A stretch of 64,000 bases of DNA. Source: JAGQPD01 sp020426865. GTDB taxonomy: Bacteria; Planctomycetota; Planctomycetia; Pirellulales; Pirellulaceae. The position numbers and the translations under genes are program-made. The notes under the pieces were generated by a model. That model was not told the origin of the DNA, searched no databases, and saw nothing but the letters and a program-made list of their open reading frames with translations. Where the stretch lies: positions 868,001-932,000 of the forward strand of contig JAWKTN010000002.1 of assembly GCA_041399065.1 (NCBI GenBank), written 5' to 3'. Shown here in pieces: positions 55,625-64,000 of this stretch (position 1 is the first letter of the stretch; every line of letters starts with the position of its first letter).

Positions 55625-56345
55625 ATGACTGACTGGGCACTGGCACGTCGCCAGTTCCTCAAGACAACCGACATGGAAATTGGTGCGGCCGTGTTGGGGG
55701 CGATGTTGCCGCAGAACAGTCATGCCCGTGCTGCGTTTGCGACCGGCAAGTTGCCCCGTGCCAAACGGGTGATTTTTTGTTTATGGCCGGAGCTCCCAGC
55801 CAGATCGATTTGTTCGACTATAAGCCGGAACTCGTCAAGCACTTTCGCAAGCCGCTGCCGCCAAGCGTCAGCATGGGGCAGCGAGTGACGGCAATGTCCA
55901 AGGGCAAGGAACAATTGGTGGCGCCGTCGAAGTACCAGTTTAAACGGCAGGGCAAGAGCGGCATCTGGATGTGTGAGCTGTTCCCCCGTTTGCGGCAAGT
56001 TGCCGACGACTTGTGCATCATCAATTCGTTGAATACGAACGCGATCAATCATGATCCCGCCAAGACGTTTTTGTGTACGGGTTCGGAGATCCCTGGCCGA
56101 GCCAGCATGGGCGCGTGGATTAGCTATGGGCTGGGATCGATGAACCGCGACTTGCCAGACTTTGTCGTGCCTACGTCAGCTTTTTGGACGGGCGGGACGC
56201 GAAATGTCCAAGCGTTGTACAGCAGGCTGTGGGGGAGCGGACCGTTGCCGTCAAAGCATCAGGGGGTGAAGTTTCAGACGGCCGGTGACCCGGTACTGTT
56301 CCTATCGAATCCCAAAGGCATTGATACGTCCATTCGCCGTCGCAT
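55625..56345 (+). pseudogene. Frameshifted and truncated DUF1501 gene
   Basis: The frame starts 'MTDWALARRQFLKTTDMEIG' (RRxFLK Tat-like signal) and reads 'KLPRAKRVIF'. Near 55778 it shifts to a second frame: 'MAGAPSQIDLFDYKPELVKH', then 'MGAWISYGLGSMNRDLPDFV' and 'LYSRLWGSGPLPSKHQGVKF', all typical of DUF1501. Homology ends about 56345 ('DTSIRRRMLD'), less than half the length of the intact paralogue at 59473-61005. Confidence 0.8.
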
Positions 56346-56466
56346 GCTCGACACTGGACGTGCAGTTGGAGAAGACTGCCGAGGTTGGAGTGCAGAATTT
56401 CGGCAGCGGCCTTGGGAACCCTTGGGTTATTGGTGGCCAGGTCTATTACAGCAAAACGGACGATAG

Positions 56467-57507
56467 CGGTCCGGGGGAAGCCTCCGCACCCACGGCGACA
56501 TTCGCTTGGCGACGGAGTTCTACGCCGCCGACCAGGAAGCGATGGATGCGGGCGCGGAGATCGCTTGGCCGGAGCGATTCAACCATGACGAGCTATCCGC
56601 GATCCAGCACGCGATGAACTTGCGTCTGCAAGATGAAGCGGCGTTCTGCGCCGAATAACAGAACGAGCCACTTCCCGAGGAAACGTCCGAAGGGGATGAA
56701 CTCACGCCGGACCAGATTGCCGACAAGACGAACCGCATGCCTCGGCGCGTCGTGCCCATCGGTTGCAACCACCTAACAATGTTCATCGACGTGCAGGCCA
56801 ACCTCCGCGACGCCCGACTCACGTTGTCGCTGGCAACGAAGGCCAGCGGTCTGGAGGGTTCGATCTATGCGGGCCTCGAGCAACTCTCGACATCACACCT
56901 CGGCCGCGAATGGCGGCGCGACGATGGGGCCACGCTACGGATTGAGCGCTGTCTCGTCGACGCGAACTGGGGTTCGTCCACCGACGTGGTCTATCAGTTC
57001 TGCCGGCAGTCGGCGCACGCGGGCGTCATCATGCCGAGCCACGGCCGCTTCGTCGGAGCATCGAGCCAGCCATTCTCCGAGTACAAGCGTCGACCTGGTG
57101 ATCGCATTGGCCACAACTGGCGAATGCCGAACGTGGCCGGCAAGCGAGCCGTGCGGCACATCGTCGACGACACCAACTTCTGGAAGACGTTCATCCACGC
57201 TCGATTGGCTGTTCCGATGGGCGACCGGGGCTGCTTGTCGCTCTTCGGCGAAGGCGCAGAACAGCATCGCCTTTTCGCCGAGCATCTGTCTGCCGAATAC
57301 CGGGTGAAGACCGAAGGACGCGGCCGCACGGTGGACGAATGGAAGATGCGTCCCGAGCGCGGCGACAACCACCGGTTCGATGGCCTGGTCGGCTGCGCCG
57401 TGGCAGCGTCGATGCAGGGGGCCGTCTTGGCCGGCGCTGGCGGCGGTGGACAACCAGCAAAACGTGAAACGAGTCAGCTTTGCCGAGCTTCAACGGAGGA
57501 AACAGGC
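56467..57507 (+). pseudogene. Decayed GpA-like phage terminase large subunit
   Basis: The frame reads 'SLRTHGDIRLATEFYAADQE', 'EIAWPERFNHDELSAIQHAM' and 'QDEAAFCAE', then a TAA where the family has a tyrosine ('CAEYQNEP'). After that come 'ELTPDQIADKTNRMPRRVVP' and 'TMFIDVQANL'. A gap of conserved sequence (the start of the nuclease domain) is missing. The rest is intact: 'LVDANWGSSTDVVYQFCRQS', 'PSHGRFVGASSQPFSEYKR' and 'AEYRVKTEGRGRTVDEWKM'. The C-terminal 'VKRVSFAELQRRKQA' ending is present but in another frame at 57464. It is therefore inactive: a nonsense codon, a deletion and a frameshift. Confidence 0.8.
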
Positions 57508-57705
57508 GTGAAGAGCGAGGAGAAGAAGCCTGCAGATGACGACCGAGGGCTCCGTTGCCGGAATTGCGGTTGTCGGCACTATTGGGTCGTGTACACGCGA
57601 TCTGCCTGGGGCGGAAAAGTTGTCCGACGAAGGGAATGCCGGCATTGTGGACAGCGAATAACCACTTGGGAGCCTTGGGAGCGCGCCATCGGAACCGGCG
57701 ATTGA
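57508..57705 (+). CDS. Small zinc-ribbon protein (NrdR-like ribbon, phage-associated)
   Basis: A 65-residue protein beginning with a charged segment (MKSEEKKPADDDRG), then 'LRCRNCGCRHYWVVYTRSAW' and 'VVRRRECRHCGQRITTWE'. The two CxxC pairs and 'RRRECxxCGxRxTTWE' closely recall the zinc ribbon of NrdR. The ATP-cone that completes NrdR is absent. GGAGG eight bases before the GTG at 57508 supports a real, separate start, although the decayed terminase frame reads through into it. Probably a DNA-binding phage or mobile-element protein. Confidence 0.65.
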   Translation: MKSEEKKPADDDRGLRCRNCGCRHYWVVYTRSAWGGKVVRRRECRHCGQRITTWEPWERAIGTGD

Positions 57706-57831
57706 CACAGCTCGCTCATGGAGATAGAATTGCCCAGTTTAACATGACGCCGCATTTCTCAGGCGTGGAGGAAGGTATTCGCCGATCAAGAACATAGTGT
57801 CCGAAGGTTAGAGCGAAGAGGGAGACGACGG

Positions 57832-58854
57832 ATGACCACCACGGCGCAGAACCCGATGAAGACTCTTTACCAGCGTCTGCGCGCAGTAGGTTTTGATACT
57901 CCATACGTCCAAAACATGGCGTTGCCAAGTTGGTGGGAGGATAGCGTAGCGGAAGCCGAGTCGGGTTACCAGGAAGGACTTCTGCTACTTTCAAGGCATC
58001 TTGGATTGAGCCTAAAGAGCCTCCAGGATTCTGCTGCACCGCTTGAGTTGCGCGACTTCGGACCGTGCAATTTCAAGAAGACGCAAGGTGTGACAGAGGA
58101 CGAACTTGCAATCGCTCGTTCGATCTGCACACGTGCCGCTCAGATTGCGGCCGCGTCCATTCCGACACCTTGGAACGGAAGAATTCCGGCAGATGGTTCA
58201 GAGATCCGTGAAGCAATCCTGAGCGCAGGGGCTCGATGGGTTAGTCTTAGCAGCCTTGTCGACTGGTGCTGGAACAACGGGATTCCACTACTCCATGTTA
58301 CAAGCTTTCCAAGGTCCTCGCGAAAGATGGACGGTATGGCCGCTTTGGTGGATGGCCGACCGGTAATCGTCTTGTGCAAGAATGTGAAGCAAGAGGCGTG
58401 GCTTCTATTCATTCTGGCACACGAACTGGGCCACATTGTGCGAGGACATGTTTCGCAAAACGGTGTATTGGTTGACGAGCACATCGCGAAGGATAGCACC
58501 GACGATCAGGAGACGGAGGCCAACGCAACCGCCATTGAGATACTGACGGGGGATTCCGACTGCCGCTTTAGTTCGCCGGGACGCTGGCCGAATGCAAAGG
58601 ATCTAGCGGATGCGGCCAAAGAGCATGGAAGAATCCATCAGATAGAACCTGGCCATATCGTGTTGAACTACTCCAATTACAAGGGCCCATCATTTCACGC
58701 CTTGGGAAATGCAGCCCTCAAGTTAATCTACCCTCATCCTGATGCAACCAAGTTGGTGCATGACAAGATGGCGGCCAATCTGGACTGGAGCGGAATCCCA
58801 GAGGACAGTTCAGAGTTCCTCATGCGCGTCAGTTCTCCGAAGCGCAGGAAATGA
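57832..58854 (+). CDS. ImmA/IrrE-family metallopeptidase
   Basis: A 340-residue protein. The zinc peptidase motif is 'LFILAHELGHIVRGHV', with 'ETEANATAIEILTG' following as the third ligand region. Such proteases cleave repressors or regulate mobile elements and stress responses. The N-terminal ~120 residues have no clear helix-turn-helix. It lies beside phage remnants and is coupled through an ATGA overlap to a short frame that looks like the start of a PIN-domain gene, so it is probably part of a two-gene defence or toxin-antitoxin-like module. Confidence 0.82.
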   Translation: MTTTAQNPMKTLYQRLRAVGFDTPYVQNMALPSWWEDSVAEAESGYQEGLLLLSRHLGLSLKSLQDSAAPLELRDFGPCNFKKTQGVTEDELAIARSICTRAAQIAAASIPTPWNGRIPADGSEIREAILSAGARWVSLSSLVDWCWNNGIPLLHVTSFPRSSRKMDGMAALVDGRPVIVLCKNVKQEAWLLFILAHELGHIVRGHVSQNGVLVDEHIAKDSTDDQETEANATAIEILTGDSDCRFSSPGRWPNAKDLADAAKEHGRIHQIEPGHIVLNYSNYKGPSFHALGNAALKLIYPHPDATKLVHDKMAANLDWSGIPEDSSEFLMRVSSPKRRK

Positions 58855-58976
58855 CGCATCTCTTCTTGGACAATGATGTCATCTCTAAATTGGCATCATG
58901 TGATCTGCTTCATGACGCAATCGAGTCTTTGGATTCGGACTTGGCGTCGGTACTAGAACGTAGTACTAGAACGTAG
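58851..58976 (+). pseudogene. Truncated PIN-like partner of the ImmA/IrrE gene
   Basis: A 41-residue frame whose ATG overlaps the stop of the ImmA/IrrE gene (ATGA). It starts 'MTHLFLDNDVISKLASCDLL', matching the first beta-strand and acidic residue of PIN domains, then ends early at a TAG inside a 13-base tandem repeat (TACTAGAACGTAG, twice). It is probably the 5' end of a once longer gene. Confidence 0.55.
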
Positions 58977-59472
58977 AGTCTCTACGATTCGGGGACCCCA
59001 TGTCGCCAAGAAAAAAATATCAACAAAAAGGTTTATCTTGAAATTTTCCTACTGACACCCGTGCCGATTGCAGAGCCTCGAAGATTCAGTTTGCTGAAGC
59101 GAGTCAAACTAGAAACCACAATAAAAAAGTTTAATCTACAGACTTAACGCTGACGTGGTCGGCAGTACGGCCGCTTCCGCGCCCCACGACCACTAACCAA
59201 AATTGCTGGCTCGTCCGGCTCGTCCAATAAAACTCGACTCACCTAACCAAACAGAATTCGGCCTGCGACGTACCTTCAATGAGGGCCTACAAAAGGCAGC
59301 GCGACTTCACCGACGGCTCTCGATATCTCGAAACGTGGGCTCCTCGCCAACTCGAATTGCCTCGGGAAATTCCTCACAGGTCATGTGTGACCTGTGAACG
59401 TACTGACGGCTGGGACAGCCGCGCAACACTGACGGCTGGGACAGCCGTCGGACTTTACAAGAGAATCGGACT
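58977..59472. other. A+T-rich region with repeats and hairpins
   Basis: About 495 bases. The first part is A+T-rich, with several A-tracts and no gene. A hairpin (TCACAGGTCA, TGTG, TGACCTGTGA) lies at 59374-59397. Direct repeats begin at 59402. Confidence 0.55.
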
Positions 59473-59483
59473 TTACAAGAGAA
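59402..59483. repeat. Two pairs of direct repeats at the 3' end of a DUF1501 gene
   Basis: ACTGACGGCTGGGACAGCCG occurs at 59402-59421 and 59428-59447. Its core GACGGCTG/CAGCCGTC can form a hairpin on the minus strand (second copy, perfect 8 bp). TCGGACTTTACAAGAGAA occurs twice in tandem (59448-59465 and 59466-59483); the second copy carries the DUF1501 stop codon and last codons. Confidence 0.9.
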
Positions 59484-61005
59484 TCTCGCGGACGACGCGG
59501 CAAGGTTCAACGCCTGTGAGTCGAGCGTCGAGGCCCTGAAATTTCGCGGTAAATCGCTGATGATCAATGCCCATCGTGTGCATCAGCGTCGCGTGAAAGT
59601 CCCGCACATGCACACCATCGGCCACCACGTTGTATCCGAACTCACACGTTTCACCATAACTCACGCCACCGCGAATTCCACCACCCGCCATCCACATACT
59701 GAAACATCGCGGATGATGATCACGGCCATAATTGTCGGCAGACAATTTTCCCTGCGAATAATTCGTCCTGCCAAACTCGCCTCCCCAGATGACCAGGGTA
59801 TCCTCCAACAATCCACGCTGCTGCAAATCATCCAACAACGCAGCCGCCGGTTGGTCCGTCTCCTGGCATTGCGTCTTCATCCCGCCAGGGACATTTCCAT
59901 GGTGATCCCAACCTTGATGATAGAGCTGGATGAACTTCACACCGCGTTCAGCCAACCGCCGCGCCAAGATGCAATTGGCGGCGAACGATCCCGGCCTGGT
60001 GGCATCCGCCCCGTAGGCATCTAGCACATGTTGCGGTTCATCGGAAAAATCAGCGACCTCGGGGACGCTCGATTGCATCCGATACGACATTTCAAACTGT
60101 TCAATGCGTGTGGACAATTCGGGATCATGCAGTCGGCCTTGCTCCAACGCATGCAATTGCTGCAACCGATCAAGCATCTTGCGACGACTCTCTCGAGTCA
60201 CTCCTGGTGGATTGGACAAATATAGCACAGGCTCTTTTCCCGATCGGAATTGTACGCCTTGATGACGGGCCGGCAGGAAACCAGAGCCCCATAGCCGTGC
60301 ATAGAGCGGTTGCCCTCCCTTGCCTTTGGTAATCAACACAACAAACGTCGGCAAGTTGTCATTGTCGCTGCCCAATCCGTAATGCAACCAGGCACCAATA
60401 CTGGGACGCCCAGCAATTTGATTGCCCGTCTGTAGAAACGTAATTGCCGGGTCGTGGTTGATGGCCTCGGTATACATCGACTTGATAACCGCAATTCGAT
60501 CGACCTGCTTGGCCATGTACGGCATCACGTCACTGACCCAAGTGCCGCTACCTCCGTGCCGAGCGAACTTGAAGGTCGATCCAACCAGCGGTAAGACGGC
60601 CTGGTTCCCCGACATACCGGTCAATCGTTGTCCTTGGCGAACGGAATCGGGGAGTGGCTCGCCCTGACGCTCGATGAGCAATGGCTTGTAATCCCAGGAT
60701 TCCAGCTGCGAAGGCCCTCCGGCCTGAAAAAGATAGATCACACGTTTGGCGGTCGGCAGGTGGTGCGTCGGATTGATCACGCCGCCGGTCGGTATGCCAG
60801 TGCTACCAATGCCAGCCGCCGCGTTACGCTGCAGGAGATAGGTAGTGGCAATCGCCCCCAACCCCATCCCGAATTTCTTCAGCAGCTGCCTGCGGTCGCA
60901 AAACAACTCGCTTGATGACGTCACGCCACCTAACGGTGATAAGTCGTCACGATGCCGAACATCACCGACTCGTTGCTGTTGATAGTGCTGGTCAGTTCGT
61001 TGCAT
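59473..61005 (-). CDS. DUF1501 (sulfatase-like) exported protein
   Basis: A 510-residue protein. A Tat-like signal is visible at residues ~37-60 ('CDRRQLLKKFGMGLGAIATT'). DUF1501 motifs include 'KRVIYLFQAGGPSQLESWDY', 'GAWLHYGLGSDNDNLPTFVV', 'YARLWGSGFLPARHQGVQF', 'LYHQGWDHHGNVPGGMKTQC' and 'VIWGGEFGRTNYSQG'. These proteins resemble alkaline phosphatase/sulfatase folds and are always paired with DUF1549/DUF1553 (PSD1) proteins in planctomycetes, as here. The function is not established. A strong GAGGTGAG Shine-Dalgarno motif precedes the ATG. Confidence 0.93.
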   Translation of the reverse strand: MQRTDQHYQQQRVGDVRHRDDLSPLGGVTSSSELFCDRRQLLKKFGMGLGAIATTYLLQRNAAAGIGSTGIPTGGVINPTHHLPTAKRVIYLFQAGGPSQLESWDYKPLLIERQGEPLPDSVRQGQRLTGMSGNQAVLPLVGSTFKFARHGGSGTWVSDVMPYMAKQVDRIAVIKSMYTEAINHDPAITFLQTGNQIAGRPSIGAWLHYGLGSDNDNLPTFVVLITKGKGGQPLYARLWGSGFLPARHQGVQFRSGKEPVLYLSNPPGVTRESRRKMLDRLQQLHALEQGRLHDPELSTRIEQFEMSYRMQSSVPEVADFSDEPQHVLDAYGADATRPGSFAANCILARRLAERGVKFIQLYHQGWDHHGNVPGGMKTQCQETDQPAAALLDDLQQRGLLEDTLVIWGGEFGRTNYSQGKLSADNYGRDHHPRCFSMWMAGGGIRGGVSYGETCEFGYNVVADGVHVRDFHATLMHTMGIDHQRFTAKFQGLDARLTGVEPCRVVREILL

Positions 61006-61059
61006 TAAATCTCACCTCACCAGGGGAACCCCAATTACATCATTGTCGGAAGCACGTCG

Positions 61060-64000
61060 TCATCGCAGCATGATCGTCTCATCGAATGCAAACATCGTTT
61101 GCGCAACGATCGTCGTGGCCGCCAGATCGGCACGGTCGATCTTGTCGTTGGCCGGGCGGTTGCCAACCTTCAATAGCTCTTCCGCCTGCGACACTTCACT
61201 GGCAAAATATTCCAGCTGCTCGTGATACATTTCGTCGAGCACTCGACGTTCTTCATCCGTCGGCTTACGGCAGACCAGACGGCGACACAACTCATCCCAT
61301 CGCCCCTGCAACTGGCTGCCATGCGTCATAATCAACGATTCGGCCAACACGCGCGCGGCTTCAACATATTGCGGATCATTCAGAAACACCAAGGCTTGCA
61401 AGGGAGTCGTAGTAAGTTCGCGCCGAGCCGTACAGCTTTCGCGGCTTGTGGCATCAAACGTCAACATGGAAGGAGGTGGCGCGGTGCGTCTCCAGAACGT
61501 GTACATGCTACGCCGATAGAGACCATCACCTGTCGATTGATGGTACGACTTACCTGTTCCCGATTCTTCCCACAGTCCAGCGGGTTGATACGGCATGACA
61601 CTTGGCCCACCCACCGTTGGCACCAACAACCCACTGGCAGCCAAGGCCGTGTCACGTAACTGCTCGGCGGAAAGCCGGTGTTTCGGCCCTCGTGCCAACC
61701 ATATATTTTGAGGATCGTGCGCGAGGAGACTCGCGTCCGCCGCCGTGGAGGATTGTCGATACGTCGCGGAAAGAACAATCTGCCGACAGAGCGCGTGCAA
61801 GTCCCATTGGTGATCGATAAGATAACGCGCCAGGTGGTCCAGCAATTCTGGATGGGACGGAGGAGACCCCTGCGAACCGAGGTCTTCCAGCGTAACGACA
61901 ATACCTCGTCCAAAAAACAGATGCCACATACGATTGGCGATGACACGAGCGGTCAGGGGATTGCGAGGATCGGTGATCCATTTCGCGAGTGCCATTCGAT
62001 CTTCACCGTCCGCACCGACGGCCTCGATGAATTCCGGCGTACCAGGCCGCACTTCGTCACGTTTGGCTGTATAATCGCCGCGGTGCAGAATATGTGTTGG
62101 AGCTGCATAGTCCGAATGACGCATCGTCATGATGGCGCGCACACGCGTCACCAGCTCGTTTTCGGCATCGCGGGCTTCTTGAAGTGTTTTTCTCGCCGCC
62201 GCAACGGACTCGTCGCCCGTCAACAACTGATGTTCGACCGCCATCTGCGTCGTAACGTCGACGGCCGCATTGGGGCGCAGCGACTTGTAGAGAGCAAGCA
62301 CTTCGATCGGCGACAGGATCGCGTTATACACATTCAGTTCGTCGACAACACCGTCGCGAAAACCAACGTCGCGAAACCGAGCGCCGATCGCCATAGATAC
62401 GCCGCCGACGCTCGAATCTCCCCATTCCTTTCGATGACGAACATCGAGCGTCAGTTCATCGCGAATTACTTCGACCTCCGCCGACTGGCCATCGATGTAC
62501 AATGCCAAGCCTGCCGCCTTGCCACTACCATCGTGGGTCACGGCCAGGTGCGACCATTGCTTGACAGGAATCGTCTGCCTGGCCCGGATACGGACGGCAT
62601 TACCAGGCCAGAAATGGATCATCGAAAATTCCGGACGCCCCGCATCGATCGTCAGTTGCAGCCCACGGAACGCCGAATCCTCGGCCGCCACCGATTGATG
62701 CAGTAACAACATTCGCCGTTGTTCCACAGCCGGTTTGACCCAGATGCTCCATGTCAACGGCGACGTCCGTCCGAACTCGGGCGCGCCATTGCATTTGATT
62801 TCGTTATCACCATCGCAGACGGTCGCCTTGCCGGCCACACCATCGACGTCGCCATCCAGCGACATCTGCAGGACAGGCTCTCGTATTGGCAGACCCAAAT
62901 CCGGCAATTCGTCGGCGTGGGCCGTCCAGTATTCCCTGGCCGCTGCGATCCGCTGAGAAAATGCCTGTTCGGCCGCAACCACCGCGGCCTGGGCAGCCAT
63001 GTGTCGCTCTCGCTGATCATCCTGATACAAAAGCAATGCGGGAGTTGGCACGCCCTTGGTAAAGTGCGAATAGACTCCCAGTTCGTCGATATCGGAGAAG
63101 TACGCCGATAACCGATAAAAGTCGCGCATCTTGATGGGATCAAACTTGTGATCGTGACAGCGCGAGCATTCCAGTGTCAGCCCCAGGAACGCCGTCCCGG
63201 CAGTAGTGGTACGATCAGCAATACCCGCCAAGCGAAACTCTTCAGGGATGCTCCCACCCTCGTTGGTCTGACGGTGCAGTCGATTGAAGGTCGTGCCCAA
63301 CTTTTGATCCTGAGTTGCACCGGGGATCAAGTCTCCGGCGATTTGTTCGATGATGAACTGATCGTAGGGCATGTTGCGATTGAACGCCTTGATGACCCAA
63401 TCCCGCCATGGCCATACTTCCATTTCGACGTCGGCCTGGTATCCGAACGTGTCCGCATAGCGGGCGACATCCAACCACATGTTGGCCATCCGCTCGCCGT
63501 ATGCCGGGGAATGCAGTAGCCGATCGACGACATCTTCATAGGCGTCCGTCGATTCATCCTGCTCGAAGGCATCGAGTTCTTCGAGAGTCGGCGGCAAACC
63601 GGTCAGATCGAGCGTCACTCGCCTCAACCACGTTGTACGTTCAACTTCCTGAGCCGGTGCGAAGCCGTGCTGACGCTGTCGATGAGCCACAAACTCGTCA
63701 ATCGAATTGCGAGCCCACCCATCACTAGCGTTAGGCGGGGTGATCGATTCGGGAATCGGCTCAAAGGACCAGTGTCGCTGGTAAACCGCACCTTGCCGGA
63801 TCCATTCGGTAAGCAATCGCTTCTCATCCGGCGAAAGCGTCTTGCCGCTATCGTCGGGAGGCATGCGTTCGTCCAGCGAATCGGTATTGATCCGTTGCAC
63901 CAGCGAGCTCTCGTCCGGCCTACCGGGCGCGATGGCACCGGCGGCGACCGCCGAGTCAAAATCGTCCAAGCGCAAATCAGCCTGGCGGTCCTCATCGTCG
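61060..64000 (-). CDS. PSD1 (DUF1549-DUF1553) protein with LamG-like insert; N-terminus outside window
   Basis: At least 980 residues. The frame is open to the window edge, where it reads 'DDEDRQADLRLDDFDSA'. In this family that text directly follows the haem motif CHGPD of a planctomycete cytochrome c domain (PSCyt1), so the haem CxxCH should lie just outside. DUF1549 follows ('LRRVTLDLTGLPPTLEELDA', 'WLDVARYADTFGYQADVEME', 'CSRCHDHKFDPIKMRDFYRL'). A LamG-like jelly-roll insert is next ('WSIWVKPAVEQRRMLLLHQ', 'WSHLAVTHDGSGKAAGLALY'), then DUF1553 ('RMALAKWITDPRNPLTARVI', 'TTTPLQALVFLNDPQYVEAA'). It is the partner gene of the DUF1501 protein 54 bases downstream. Confidence 0.93.
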   Translation of the reverse strand, partial: DDEDRQADLRLDDFDSAVAAGAIAPGRPDESSLVQRINTDSLDERMPPDDSGKTLSPDEKRLLTEWIRQGAVYQRHWSFEPIPESITPPNASDGWARNSIDEFVAHRQRQHGFAPAQEVERTTWLRRVTLDLTGLPPTLEELDAFEQDESTDAYEDVVDRLLHSPAYGERMANMWLDVARYADTFGYQADVEMEVWPWRDWVIKAFNRNMPYDQFIIEQIAGDLIPGATQDQKLGTTFNRLHRQTNEGGSIPEEFRLAGIADRTTTAGTAFLGLTLECSRCHDHKFDPIKMRDFYRLSAYFSDIDELGVYSHFTKGVPTPALLLYQDDQRERHMAAQAAVVAAEQAFSQRIAAAREYWTAHADELPDLGLPIREPVLQMSLDGDVDGVAGKATVCDGDNEIKCNGAPEFGRTSPLTWSIWVKPAVEQRRMLLLHQSVAAEDSAFRGLQLTIDAGRPEFSMIHFWPGNAVRIRARQTIPVKQWSHLAVTHDGSGKAAGLALYIDGQSAEVEVIRDELTLDVRHRKEWGDSSVGGVSMAIGARFRDVGFRDGVVDELNVYNAILSPIEVLALYKSLRPNAAVDVTTQMAVEHQLLTGDESVAAARKTLQEARDAENELVTRVRAIMTMRHSDYAAPTHILHRGDYTAKRDEVRPGTPEFIEAVGADGEDRMALAKWITDPRNPLTARVIANRMWHLFFGRGIVVTLEDLGSQGSPPSHPELLDHLARYLIDHQWDLHALCRQIVLSATYRQSSTAADASLLAHDPQNIWLARGPKHRLSAEQLRDTALAASGLLVPTVGGPSVMPYQPAGLWEESGTGKSYHQSTGDGLYRRSMYTFWRRTAPPPSMLTFDATSRESCTARRELTTTPLQALVFLNDPQYVEAARVLAESLIMTHGSQLQGRWDELCRRLVCRKPTDEERRVLDEMYHEQLEYFASEVSQAEELLKVGNRPANDKIDRADLAATTIVAQTMFAFDETIMLR

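Noticed and set aside
1..64000. CRISPR arrays, tRNA or rRNA genes, intact prophage
   Set aside because: The only regular repeats are short tandem or direct repeats without spacers. No tRNA cloverleaf or rRNA stretch was recognised by eye, and only a single decayed terminase represents phage genes.

Overview
This window comes from a planctomycete, most likely of the Pirellulales (Rhodopirellula/Blastopirellula-like). The evidence is the dense set of lineage-typical families: DUF1501 and DUF1549/DUF1553 proteins, a BBP7-type outer-membrane protein, VPEP-type PEP-CTERM surface proteins with type I dockerin repeats, CRTAC1/VCBS/ASPIC-UnbV proteins, ECF sigma factors next to Ser/Thr kinases, and a DUF1559-like ectodomain. 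The DNA is moderately GC-rich. I see no rRNA, tRNA, CRISPR array or intact prophage.

Layout. 1-2505: 5' part of a membrane sensor (dCache, probably a receptor kinase), then a dockerin/PEP-CTERM protein. 2610-5558: a translation/RNA cluster on the minus strand (DUF2344 protein, RNase E/G, rplU). 5745-8985: hpf, ptsN, ptsH and ptsI on the minus strand, a regulatory PTS with no sugar permease nearby. 9310-21515: a large FecR/anti-sigma-like membrane protein, a TPR protein, BBP7, a frameshifted rhomboid protease, a lone ParA, a ThuA-like protein, a nucleotidyltransferase-fold protein and an HEXXH M49-like peptidase. 21890-36664: a Uma2 protein, then an island of exported FG-GAP/VCBS, ASPIC/UnbV and TPR proteins. 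36661-44113: aroB, dprA, an M48 protease, a methyltransferase, and an ECF sigma factor with an anti-sigma/DUF1559 fusion, downstream of a perfect sigma-54 promoter match. 44274-48542: accessory DNA with a ParE toxin, gene and transposase debris, a PEP-CTERM protein and a truncated IS66 transposase. 48971-54638: a YCF48-like PEP-CTERM protein, an ECF sigma factor, a BNR protein and a Ser/Thr kinase with a beta-helix ectodomain. 54995-58976: a mosaic of pseudogenes (PSD1, DUF1501, a GpA-like phage terminase), a zinc-ribbon protein, and an ImmA/IrrE gene coupled to a truncated partner. 59473-64000: intact DUF1501 and DUF1549/DUF1553 genes; the latter runs off the right edge.

The most striking observation is at 27681-31817 on the minus strand. 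Two long ORFs, one encoding an N-terminal export signal plus VCBS repeats and the other encoding ASPIC/UnbV, a CPPC thioredoxin domain and TPRs, lie in the same frame and are separated only by one UGA. Directly after the UGA lies a stem-loop with a GGU-containing apical loop in the position expected of a bacterial SECIS element. I propose a candidate selenocysteine-containing, multi-domain exported redox protein. Programmed readthrough, a recent nonsense mutation or two separate genes remain alternatives.
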